A DNA stretch of 5,811 nt from Candidatus Peribacteraceae bacterium (GCA_018062585.1 JAGORY010000063.1:1-5811); one strand, 5' to 3'; shown: positions 1-5,811, counted from the stretch's first letter. The notes: generated by a model not told the origin, from the sequence alone. Made by a program: numbers and translations.

Positions 1-1115
1 TGTTCGTAGCCGGTCTCGGTGAGTTCGATGTCTTCGGGGCAAATGACGCAGCCGGTCCAGCCGTCATCAAGGTGGATGTTTTCTTTTTTGAGCATCGCGC
101 GTTTGGCTCTGGCGTTCAGAACGAAGAGCGGGAATTTCTGCAGTGGCAAGCCATCCGGAATGCCTGCAAGGAGCGGCCAATGGTGCTCGCGTCCGTGATG
201 GGCGAAGAACGACACCAACGTGCGGCGACGCTCATTGATACTCTTTAGTTTTCCGAGCGAGAACAGCGCGAGTTCGGCGCAGACATTCGGGATTTTTTTG
301 ACGACGTGCGACATCTGACCTTTTTTCTCTTCAGGAGTTACGACGAGCGTGATCATCCTGAGTTTTCCAAGGAGCCACACCGCGGGTTTGAAGAGGGGAG
401 TTCCGGAAAGCGGACGGACGATGGAGTGCATCCGCGTTCCGTACTCCAAAAGTCGTGCGACGTTCCACCATGTCTCATGCACCGCCGTTCGTTCAAGCTC
501 CAGAAGTGCTGCCGTTGTCCGAGGATGACGCGAGAGCACCGCACCACCCGAGATACCAGAAATGGCTTTATCACGCCCGAAACTGAGGATCACATAATCA
601 CCGTAGGCACCGATGTCGGGGCCTTTCTGATCCGGCATCGCGTGCACCAATTCTTCGATGAGAACAATATCGCGTTCGTCGCAGAGTTTTCGAAGTGCTT
701 TGATATCCGCAGGAATGCCGAACGTATGTTGGCACACGAGTGCGCGGGTTCTCGGTGTCAGAAGCGGACGCACAGTATCGGTCGTTAGGTTCAGGGTATC
801 GGGATCAATATCGGCGTACACGGGCACCGCTCCGGCGGCATGAATGGCGTTGGGGACGACGACGCAGGTGTAGCCTTGGATGATCACTTCTTCACCCGGC
901 TTGATGCTGAGTGCTTTGAGGAGTGCGTAGAGTGATTCCCGACCGCTTCCAAACAGTGTAGGTTCGGCTTTGAATTTTTCACGGAGCGCATTTTTGAGTC
1001 TTAGAGGCGCTGTGCCGTGAATGTATTTCCATGGAACGTACGAGAGCATGAGCACCTTTCTGAGGTACTCTTTGTCCACGTGTGGGCCGAAGGTGTGGTG
1101 AACGGGAGTCGGCAT
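1..1115 (-). CDS. DegT/DnrJ/EryC1-family PLP-dependent aminotransferase, C-terminus cut by window edge
   Basis: The 371 visible residues read as a fold-type I PLP enzyme of the DegT/DnrJ/EryC1/StrS family, which usually transaminates nucleotide-linked keto-sugars for surface glycans. Seen: the cofactor-phosphate region FGSGRESLYALLKAL (residues 55-69), the family block GYTCVVVPNAI (81-91), then PVYADIDPDTLNL (98-110), HTFGIPAD (130-137), and SFGRDKAISGISGGAVL (178-194), with K183 the probable Schiff-base lysine. In the IEELVHAM block (153-160) E155 stands where the family normally has the Asp that contacts the PLP ring nitrogen. The reading frame is still open at base 1; relatives suggest a few dozen residues are missing. 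The ATG at 1115 lies three bases after the Mur ligase stop, with no clear Shine-Dalgarno, so coupled translation is likely. The family is secure. The substrate is unknown, and some DegT-like proteins act on non-sugar substrates. Confidence 0.88.
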   Translation of the reverse strand, partial: MPTPVHHTFGPHVDKEYLRKVLMLSYVPWKYIHGTAPLRLKNALREKFKAEPTLFGSGRESLYALLKALSIKPGEEVIIQGYTCVVVPNAIHAAGAVPVYADIDPDTLNLTTDTVRPLLTPRTRALVCQHTFGIPADIKALRKLCDERDIVLIEELVHAMPDQKGPDIGAYGDYVILSFGRDKAISGISGGAVLSRHPRTTAALLELERTAVHETWWNVARLLEYGTRMHSIVRPLSGTPLFKPAVWLLGKLRMITLVVTPEEKKGQMSHVVKKIPNVCAELALFSLGKLKSINERRRTLVSFFAHHGREHHWPLLAGIPDGLPLQKFPLFVLNARAKRAMLKKENIHLDDGWTGCVICPEDIELTETGYE

Positions 1116-1118
1116 TGA

Positions 1119-2681
1119 TCAGGTGAATCGTGACATGACGGAGGAGGACAAGCGACCGGCAAAGACGATGAGTGAGCCGTTCTCGGCTTTCTCATGCCTT
1201 TCTGATGCCATCCGTGCCCGAGGGCCGAATCCGCCGTCCCGCAGATACGTGAGGTGCCTCGGATGTGCGGCGTAGGCTTCGGTGAAAACGGGGGCTGCGA
1301 GAGTTGCGAGTTCGGTATGGATTCTGCCTTCGGCGTCACCGAGTTCGATGATGCCTTCGAGGACCAGAATCTTTTTGTGCTGAGGCTGTTTGGCGGCCCA
1401 CACAATGGCAGCTCGCACGCTAGCGGGACTCGAGTTATAGGTGTCGTCGAGCACGGTGACATCGCCGCATTTTTTCAGTTCGAACGTACGGCTCATGCGC
1501 TTGAACGACTGTAGCTTCGCCGCGATCTCGGCAGGTTTCATGCCGAGTTCTTGTGCTACCGCAATTGCGAGCAGTGCGCCGGTGACGTTGTGCGTGCCAG
1601 CGACCGGAACGTTGAAAACGGTGCCGAGTGTCTGAAACCGGATGCCGCTTCCGGTTTCTTCGATATCCGTTGCAAGCACATCGGCGTGTTGCCCGGTACC
1701 GACCGCAACGACGGGGCAGATACATCTCTTCTTCAGAACTTCGTATGCGGCGTTATCACTGTTACCGAATGCCTTGCCCTCGGAGGGCAGTGCCGCGAAG
1801 AGTTCACCTTTTGCTTCGATGATCGCTTCAGGGCTTCCGAAGAGCGAAAGGTGCTGATTTCCGACGTACGTGATGATGCCAAATTGTGGCTTTGCGATGC
1901 GACAAAGTAGCGCGATCTCGCCTTTTTTGTACGCACCCATCTCGACGATGACGATGCGCGTGGAATCTGCGGGTTCTGCACTGAGAATGTTCGTAAGCCA
2001 AGCAGCCACTCCCATCTCGGTATTCACGCGTTCGGGAGTGGTGAGCGCGCCCAAGTCTTTCAGGATGTGGGACATCATTTCTTTCACCGTCGTTTTCCCA
2101 ACACTTCCGGTGATGCCGATGACGCGGAGATTTGGATGTGACGAACGGAGTTCCATCGCCTTTCGCAGGACTTTATTTTTGAGCGCATGGTCGACCGGAC
2201 GTAGCATGGTCCAGCTGAGGATGGCGAACGCCGGCGTGAAGAGCGGAAGAAGGAGCAGCGTCGCAACGAGTAGCGCATTCCATTCCGGATGCATGTCGCC
2301 GACGATAACCACGCCGCATGAGACGAGGAAGATGATGATCGCCGATAGCGCGACGATTGCCTTGGCCTTGGCTGTCCACACCGGACGATGCTTGCTTCTG
2401 ACCATCTGAACGAGGCTCAATGCAGCCAACGTCAACAGACAGACGATGATTCCATCGGTTCCCCAAAAAATCTTGAGTCCGCTCAAGAACAGGAGAATGC
2501 CCGTGAGGAGCGGCCGAACGGTGCCCAGAAGTTGTCGATACCAGCCGTTTTCCCGCAAGTGTTCGCGCAGTCGGTCGAAGCGCCACTCTTTGATCTGCCA
2601 CAGCCTCGAAAACGTCAGAAGTGACGCCAGAGACGCAAATACTGTCAGAACCGAAAAGAGGAGTGCGTACGGAAGTATCAT
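1119..2681 (-). CDS. Membrane-anchored Mur ligase, MurF-like
   Basis: 520 residues. The C-terminal two thirds is a Mur ligase, an ATP-dependent enzyme that joins an amino acid or peptide to a peptidoglycan precursor through an acyl phosphate. Seen: P-loop GITGSVGKTT (189-198), NTEMG (220-224), VEMGAYKKGEI (246-256), H277 followed by FGS, and K291 in EAKGEL, at the place of the carbamylated lysine. LDDTYNSSPAS (411-421) is a MurF-style signature. The first 185 residues have no MurF UDP-MurNAc-binding domain; they hold five hydrophobic segments (about 1-24, 57-73, 78-93, 108-127, 136-158). Basic loops at 25-56 and 94-107 predict the ligase domain inside the cell. The usual GDM of the C-terminal VLGDMxELG block is replaced (LEGIIELG, 441-448). 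The start overlaps the hydrolase stop as ATGA. It could be the cell's MurF or a paralogue acting on a lipid-linked substrate; the sequence does not decide. Confidence 0.85.
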   Translation of the reverse strand: MILPYALLFSVLTVFASLASLLTFSRLWQIKEWRFDRLREHLRENGWYRQLLGTVRPLLTGILLFLSGLKIFWGTDGIIVCLLTLAALSLVQMVRSKHRPVWTAKAKAIVALSAIIIFLVSCGVVIVGDMHPEWNALLVATLLLLPLFTPAFAILSWTMLRPVDHALKNKVLRKAMELRSSHPNLRVIGITGSVGKTTVKEMMSHILKDLGALTTPERVNTEMGVAAWLTNILSAEPADSTRIVIVEMGAYKKGEIALLCRIAKPQFGIITYVGNQHLSLFGSPEAIIEAKGELFAALPSEGKAFGNSDNAAYEVLKKRCICPVVAVGTGQHADVLATDIEETGSGIRFQTLGTVFNVPVAGTHNVTGALLAIAVAQELGMKPAEIAAKLQSFKRMSRTFELKKCGDVTVLDDTYNSSPASVRAAIVWAAKQPQHKKILVLEGIIELGDAEGRIHTELATLAAPVFTEAYAAHPRHLTYLRDGGFGPRARMASERHEKAENGSLIVFAGRLSSSVMSRFT

Positions 2682-3397
2682 GCGATGTCCATTCTACTCT
2701 TGATCTCGCTCGCTATCTCTTCGGCTTTGTCGCGATGCACACGATGTCTCACACCCTCAAACGAATGAAGGGCCGCATGCGGGATTTCTCTCTCCATAAT
2801 GAGCGCATCACTAAAAGGCGTCATGCCATCATCTTTGCCCCAGAAGAGATCCGTGGGGATCGTGATTGTTCGAAGCAGTGGTCGCAAATCTTCTTTGGAA
2901 ACATTAATGAGTGTTTGGCGCATGATGGGTGTTGCTCTTTCGTAATCATGCACGCGCACGAGTTTGTAGAGTAGTTTCTTGGCTATCGGTTGCAAACTCT
3001 TGAGTCCCGGTACAGTGAGCAGCGCCTTCCCTGACTTCGCGAGCGTTAAGCCGATGATGCGCTTGAAGTGCCGTGGGTGACGGATGCCAGCTGCAGCGCA
3101 GAGGAAAAGCCTTTCGATCTGCAGTTCCTGCATAGCAGCGAGTTTGATCGCTATGCGGCCTCCGTGAGAATGACCGAGAAGCATGAACGGACCTTTCACG
3201 TTGTGCTGAATATAACCCGCTGTCCATCCTGCGTAGTGATCGGTGGTCCACGGTTTCTTCGGTTCTGGTTCTTCCCCGAAGCCAGGTAAATCCGGCGTGA
3301 GGATCGTGATAGGCGTATCTTTCAGGGCTTCTCGGAGTTCGGTAAAAGACTCTTTGCTGCCTCCCCAGCCGTGTAAGCAAACAAGCGTGCGGTTCAT
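2678..3397 (-). CDS. Alpha/beta hydrolase
   Basis: 239 residues, a usual length for a single-domain alpha/beta-hydrolase-fold enzyme. Seen: oxyanion-hole motif HGWGGS (9-14), PDLPGFG (35-41), nucleophile elbow GHSHGG (75-80) with S77 as nucleophile, a helical cap of roughly residues 105-170 rich in Lys/Arg/Leu, the acid in WGKDDGMTP (186-194, probably D190), and H218 in VRHRVHRDKAEE as the catalytic histidine. The triad is complete, so an active esterase, lipase or amidase-like enzyme is expected. There is no signal peptide, so it is probably cytoplasmic. The ATG at 3397 is the only in-frame start between the helicase stop and the HGWGG motif. The stop overlaps the Mur ligase start by four bases, which ties its expression to that gene and suggests, by inference only, an envelope or lipid role. 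The substrate cannot be told. Confidence 0.9.
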   Translation of the reverse strand: MNRTLVCLHGWGGSKESFTELREALKDTPITILTPDLPGFGEEPEPKKPWTTDHYAGWTAGYIQHNVKGPFMLLGHSHGGRIAIKLAAMQELQIERLFLCAAAGIRHPRHFKRIIGLTLAKSGKALLTVPGLKSLQPIAKKLLYKLVRVHDYERATPIMRQTLINVSKEDLRPLLRTITIPTDLFWGKDDGMTPFSDALIMEREIPHAALHSFEGVRHRVHRDKAEEIASEIKSRMDIA

Positions 3398-3420
3398 GCG
3401 TTCATCATAGCATCCCCTTA
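3394..3420 (-). promoter_or_regulatory. Translation-coupling region with four-codon mini-ORF before the hydrolase
   Basis: The helicase TAA (3420-3418) runs straight into AAGGGG, the best Shine-Dalgarno seen in the minus-strand genes. Five bases after it, an ATG at 3408 opens the mini-ORF Met-Met-Asn-Ala-stop. Its TGA (3396-3394) overlaps the hydrolase ATG (3397) in an ATGA arrangement. The Shine-Dalgarno is better placed for the mini-ORF than for the hydrolase start, 16 bases away. Ribosomes may therefore reach the hydrolase by termination and restart. The bases are seen directly; function is inferred, and the pattern could be chance in so short a stretch. Confidence 0.35.
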
Positions 3421-4695
3421 GCGTTTGAAGTTGCTGCCGCTGTGGCGGTGACCGCCGTGCCTGCTGCCTCCTCCTCCGCCATAGCTTCTGCCTCCGCTAG
3501 AGCGTCCGCCTCGGCCTCCTCCTCCACCCCTATATTGCGGACGTGGTGCAGGCGGAACATCAAAGGATCCTTTAGGAATCCCAGGTACTTCGGAGATGAC
3601 GAGAGGCGTGCGGATGAGACGCTCGATGATGCGGATGTCGCCGCGCTGATCTGGAGTTGCAAACGAGATGGCCTGACCGGTCTTGCCGGCACGGCCGGTG
3701 CGACCGATGCGGTGCACGTAGTCGTCCGGATTATCAGGGAGGTCATAGTTCACCACCATCGCGAGGTCGATGACGTCGATACCGCGAGCCGCAATGTCGG
3801 TTGCGACCAGTAATCGGTACTTGCCCGATTTGAAACCGGCGAGTGCCTCACGACGCTGCGGCAATGATTTGTTGGAGTGGATTTCACCGGTCTTGTGGCC
3901 GAGTTGTTGGAGCTGGATCGTGAGTTTCTTAGCGCCGTGCTTCGTGCGGACGAAGACGAGCGCATTACCCTCAGACTCTTTGAGGAGGCTATCGAGGAGG
4001 TTCGTCTTATCCTCTTTGCGGGCGATGATGACGTGCTGCTCGACCCCTGCGGCTGCGGTGCCAGCGGTCGCGACCTCGATACGAAGCGGGAGCTTCATGT
4101 GTGTTGCCGCGATCTTGCTGATCTCGTGCGGCATAGTTGCCGAGAAGAGGAGCGTCTGGCGGTCCACGGGTACGGCGTTCAGGATTTTTTTGATCTGCGG
4201 TGCGAAGCCCATATCGAGCATGCGGTCGGCTTCGTCGAGGACGAGGATCTTCACTTCTTTCAGCGTCACGGTGCGCTGTTCGAGGTGATCAATAAGGCGG
4301 CCCGGAGTAGCGATGAGTACGCGCGGGTTGCGCTTCAGCATCATGCGCTGATGGTGCATGGAAGCGCCTCCGATGAAGACGGCCATGCCGATTTTTAGTT
4401 TTGTGGCGATGGGCAGGAGCGATTCTTCCACCTGCGTTGCGAGTTCGCGCGTCGGCAGAATGATGAGTGCACGGCCACCGAACTGTACGAGGCGCTGGAG
4501 CAGGGGAATGCCGAATGCAAACGTCTTGCCCGTTCCGGTCTGTGCGATGCCGATCATGTCCTTGCCTTCGAGTGCCGGCGGGATGGCCTGGTGCTGGATG
4601 GGAGTCGGAGTTTTGATGCCCCGCTGATCAAGAATCCCGAGAATATCGGGAGCGATATTGAGTGCGGCGAAACCCGCTGTTTCCGGTTGTGTCAT
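3418..4695 (-). CDS. DEAD-box ATP-dependent RNA helicase, RhlE-like
   Basis: 425 residues from the ATG at 4695. The frame stays open upstream, but the preceding codons do not resemble the family, and FAALNIAPDIL at residue 9 is the normal start of the Q-motif region. All helicase motifs are intact: Q motif TPTPIQHQAIP (29-39), motif I AQTGTGKT (51-58), Ia PTRELA (81-86), Ib TPGRL (130-134), II DEAD (154-157), III SAT (185-187), IV VFVRTK (247-252), V ARGID (303-307) and VI HRIGRTGR (328-335). The IHSNKSLPQRREAL and LVATDIAARGID stretches resemble RhlE. Residues 389-425 form a Gly/Arg/Ser/His-rich tail. The family unwinds short RNA duplexes in ribosome assembly, mRNA decay or cold response; which of these applies here is unknown. 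It probably heads the four-gene minus-strand transcript. No strong Shine-Dalgarno sits at its start. Confidence 0.95.
   Translation of the reverse strand: MTQPETAGFAALNIAPDILGILDQRGIKTPTPIQHQAIPPALEGKDMIGIAQTGTGKTFAFGIPLLQRLVQFGGRALIILPTRELATQVEESLLPIATKLKIGMAVFIGGASMHHQRMMLKRNPRVLIATPGRLIDHLEQRTVTLKEVKILVLDEADRMLDMGFAPQIKKILNAVPVDRQTLLFSATMPHEISKIAATHMKLPLRIEVATAGTAAAGVEQHVIIARKEDKTNLLDSLLKESEGNALVFVRTKHGAKKLTIQLQQLGHKTGEIHSNKSLPQRREALAGFKSGKYRLLVATDIAARGIDVIDLAMVVNYDLPDNPDDYVHRIGRTGRAGKTGQAISFATPDQRGDIRIIERLIRTPLVISEVPGIPKGSFDVPPAPRPQYRGGGGGRGGRSSGGRSYGGGGGSRHGGHRHSGSNFKR
3421..3531 (-). repeat. Low-complexity Gly/Arg-rich coding repeat (helicase tail)
   Basis: This stretch encodes the last 37 residues of the helicase as irregular runs of Gly broken by Arg, Ser, Tyr and His (GGGGGRGGRSSGG, then YGGGGGSRHGGHRH). 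Such RGG-like tails are known in DEAD-box proteins and other RNA-binding proteins to add non-specific RNA affinity. On the plus strand it appears as tct/cct/gcc triplet runs. The repeat is imperfect and stays in frame, so it reflects protein composition and is not a DNA-level array. Confidence 0.6.
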
Positions 4696-4784
4696 GCGCT
4701 TAGTGTGCCACACCTTCGCCTCTCTTGACAGGTCATTCTTCGGTATCAGTTCTCGCAAGCTCCGGCTATAGTCCGGTGCACTGC
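4696..4784. promoter_or_regulatory. Divergent intergenic region between helicase operon and EamA gene
   Basis: These 89 bases separate two outward-reading genes and must hold, or lie close to, promoters for both. I see no convincing pair of -35 and -10 boxes. A perfect plus-strand TTGACA (4725-4730) has no -10 at the normal distance. TATAGT (4767-4772) matches five of six bases of a -10 box but has no -35; it would start RNA about five bases before the EamA ATG. The same palindromic CTATAG core reads TATAGC on the minus strand, with TTGATG 19 bases upstream, as a weak promoter for the helicase. The region's role is safe; the individual boxes are guesses. Confidence 0.5.
4703..4713. promoter_or_regulatory. 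Small perfect dyad upstream of the helicase start
   Basis: GTGTG and CACAC are perfectly inverted around a single C, ending eight bases before the helicase ATG on the minus strand. A one-base loop is too tight for an RNA hairpin, so a protein-binding half-site pair is the more natural reading. Five-base arms can occur by chance. Confidence 0.25.
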
Positions 4785-5684
4785 ATGAGCATCAAGCGTC
4801 ACTCCGCAGGCCTTTCGTACATTCTGCTCGCATCCGTACTGTGGGCATCTTTCCCAGTGTTTACGCTGATCGCGCTGAAGTCGGTTCCTCTCTTCACGGC
4901 GGCGGCGCTCACGACCTTTTTCGCCACTCTTTTCTTTCTTTTTCTGCTCATCGTGCGGCCGCAGAAAACAAAACCATCCAAGGCTGCAATACGCGACATT
5001 GCCTTCGCCTGCGCGATTCTCGGTGTCGGCTACTACGTGTTCACGTACGTTGGCATCAGCCTCACGTCGCCCGGTAATGCCGCCATCGTCATGCTCATGG
5101 AGATCTTCTACTCGTATCTCTTCATTAGTGTTCTTGGACGCCATGAGCCGCTTGTGAAGTCGCATGTCATTGGCGCGATCCTCATGGTCGCGGGAGTGCT
5201 CTTCGTGCTCGTGCCGTCGGCGAGGGAACTTCGGCTCGGTGATTTCATCCTGCTCTTTGCGGGCATGCTTCCGCCGCTCGGAAACCTCGCGATGCAGCGG
5301 GCGCGAAAAGAAGTGAGTTCGGCGTACATCATGTTCTTTCGGTCGCTCGCGGCCACCGTGTGCATGGGGCTCATCGCACTCGTCTTCGAGGATGTGCCGA
5401 CATTCGCGGAACTCCGCCCTGCGCTTCCTTCCATCATCTTTGGTGGATTCGTTCTCATGGGTTTCAGTAAAATTTTGTGGATCGAGGCCATTCACCGGCT
5501 CCCGATCACGCAGACGATCTCGATCACGAGCATCCAGCCCCTGTTCACGATGATCTTTGCGTATCTTCTCCTCAGTCAGTCGCCGGAGTGGGTGCAGATG
5601 CTGAGTCTTCCACCGATTGCGGTTGGCATGTATCTACTAACGAAGAAGCCAGCGTTACCCGTTGAGGCACTGGAAGAGGCATAG
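4785..5684 (+). CDS. EamA/DMT-family transporter
   Basis: 299 residues, typical for the drug/metabolite transporter superfamily, whose members move metabolites such as amino acids or nucleotide derivatives across the inner membrane. About ten hydrophobic segments are seen (roughly 9-31, 36-57, 72-92, 97-117, 124-144, 150-168, 177-199, 213-232, 240-262, 268-286). They form two EamA repeats of five (about 10-143 and 152-286). The GISLTSPGNAAIVMLMEIFYS block (90-110) and SITSIQPLFTMIFAYLLLSQSPE (246-268) are the usual EamA signatures ahead of TM4/5 and TM9/10. The ATG at 4785 is preferred because the repeat begins at once after it; an in-frame TTG at 4725 would add 20 polar residues atypical for the family. 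No Shine-Dalgarno is visible, so a leaderless or nearly leaderless message is possible. The substrate is unknown, and no neighbour hints at it. Confidence 0.9.
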   Translation: MSIKRHSAGLSYILLASVLWASFPVFTLIALKSVPLFTAAALTTFFATLFFLFLLIVRPQKTKPSKAAIRDIAFACAILGVGYYVFTYVGISLTSPGNAAIVMLMEIFYSYLFISVLGRHEPLVKSHVIGAILMVAGVLFVLVPSARELRLGDFILLFAGMLPPLGNLAMQRARKEVSSAYIMFFRSLAATVCMGLIALVFEDVPTFAELRPALPSIIFGGFVLMGFSKILWIEAIHRLPITQTISITSIQPLFTMIFAYLLLSQSPEWVQMLSLPPIAVGMYLLTKKPALPVEALEEA

Positions 5685-5720
5685 ATTTTGCGGCATACTC
5701 TGCGGGCTTTGATCATTGCT

Positions 5721-5730
5721 ACAACGTTGT
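5721..5730. promoter_or_regulatory. Ten-base palindrome just upstream of the tRNA
   Basis: ACAACGTTGT is perfectly self-complementary and ends four bases before the tRNA. Its first half overlaps TACAAC (5720-5725), a weak four-of-six -10 match at a sensible distance for tRNA transcription, but no -35 accompanies it. The rest of the 50-base gap after the transporter stop shows no hairpin plus T-run, so I see no terminator there. It may be an operator, or chance. Confidence 0.2.
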
Positions 5731-5734
5731 CTGT

Positions 5735-5810
5735 GTCACGGTAGCTCAGTTGGTAGAGCATGGGACTCATAAGCCCAGGGTCGCCGGTTCAATCCCGGCC
5801 CGTGACACCA
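5735..5810 (+). tRNA. tRNA with anticodon CAU, probably elongator tRNA-Met
   Basis: The full cloverleaf can be folded by hand. The acceptor stem GTCACGG (5735-5741) pairs with CCGTGAC (5800-5806). T8 and A9 follow, then D-stem GCTC/GAGC with loop AGTTGGTA. The anticodon loop CTCATAA (5766-5772) has CAT at 5768-5770. The variable loop is GGGTC, the T-stem GCCGG/CCGGC, and the T-loop TTCAATC. Discriminator A5807 and an encoded CCA (5808-5810) complete 76 bases. The paired 1-72 position and C11-G24 argue against the initiator tRNA. The lysidine-modified tRNA-Ile2, which also has CAU in DNA, is not excluded. The lowest anticodon-stem pair (31-39) is an A-G mismatch. Confidence 0.95.
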
Positions 5811-5811
5811 T

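Noticed and set aside
306..788. Open frame (160 codons) on the plus strand in the left part
   Set aside because: It is the shadow of the aminotransferase, whose minus-strand frame is continuous from 1115 to the window edge and carries family motifs.
1119..2681. UGA recoded as glycine or tryptophan, as in some CPR lineages
   Set aside because: TGA ends the hydrolase and Mur ligase exactly at coupled junctions, and no conserved motif needs TGA as a sense codon.
3421..3531. CRISPR-like or tandem DNA repeat in the triplet-rich stretch
   Set aside because: There are no constant repeats and unique spacers. It is in-frame Gly-rich coding sequence of the helicase tail.
3877..4398. Open frame (173 codons) on the plus strand inside the helicase
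   Set aside because: It lies fully opposite the DEAD-box core, shows no motif of its own, and arises from codon bias of the real gene.
4725..4753. Strong sigma70 promoter from TTGACA at 4725
   Set aside because: At 16 to 18 bases downstream there is no -10-like hexamer, and the nearest good one (4767) is 36 bases away.
4696..4758. Upstream extension of the helicase by 21 residues
   Set aside because: The extra residues match nothing in DEAD-box N-termini and would fill most of the divergent promoter gap. The ATG at 4695 starts shortly before the Q-motif region.
4725..4784. TTG at 4725 as an upstream start for the transporter
   Set aside because: It would add 20 polar residues unlike EamA N-termini, and the TTG is part of a TTGACA that is more likely intergenic. 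The ATG at 4785 fits the family.
4746..5495. Long open frame (249 codons) on the minus strand opposite the transporter
   Set aside because: Its product is a run of Arg, His, Glu and Asp with no domain, which is what the antisense of a hydrophobic membrane protein gives in GC-rich DNA. The plus-strand frame has a clear ten-segment EamA pattern.

Overview
The window is an ordinary-looking bacterial chromosomal segment: five protein genes and one tRNA, packed with very short gaps. Four genes are on the minus strand. They are read leftwards from about 4695 and run off the left edge: DEAD-box RNA helicase, alpha/beta hydrolase, membrane-anchored Mur ligase (MurF-like), and a DegT/DnrJ/EryC1-type PLP aminotransferase that is cut at base 1. 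An 89-base divergent gap separates them from a plus-strand EamA/DMT transporter, followed 50 bases later by a complete tRNA with anticodon CAU and an encoded CCA end.

Organism: the DNA is moderately GC-rich by eye. TGA clearly acts as a stop at two tightly coupled gene junctions, so the code is standard, not the UGA-Gly code of Gracilibacteria/Absconditabacteria. Shine-Dalgarno sequences are mostly weak or absent. A Mur ligase fused to an N-terminal membrane domain beside a DegT-type aminotransferase recalls Patescibacteria (CPR, for example the Peregrinibacteria/Peribacteria side). This placement is an impression from protein style and is not proven by the sequence.

How the genes may work together: the hydrolase and Mur ligase overlap by four bases (ATGA), and the Mur ligase and aminotransferase are three bases apart. 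These three are very probably translated from one message and may share an envelope-related job. The helicase ends 20 bases before the hydrolase and probably heads the same transcript. A four-codon mini-ORF with a good Shine-Dalgarno bridges that junction and could couple the two genes.

There is no CRISPR array, insertion sequence, phage gene or recognisable defence system, and no gene-free stretch over 300 bases. The points most worth a second look are the Mur ligase whose usual UDP-substrate domain is replaced by five predicted membrane segments, the altered PLP-site residue in the aminotransferase, the mini-ORF at the hydrolase start, and small dyads in the divergent gap.
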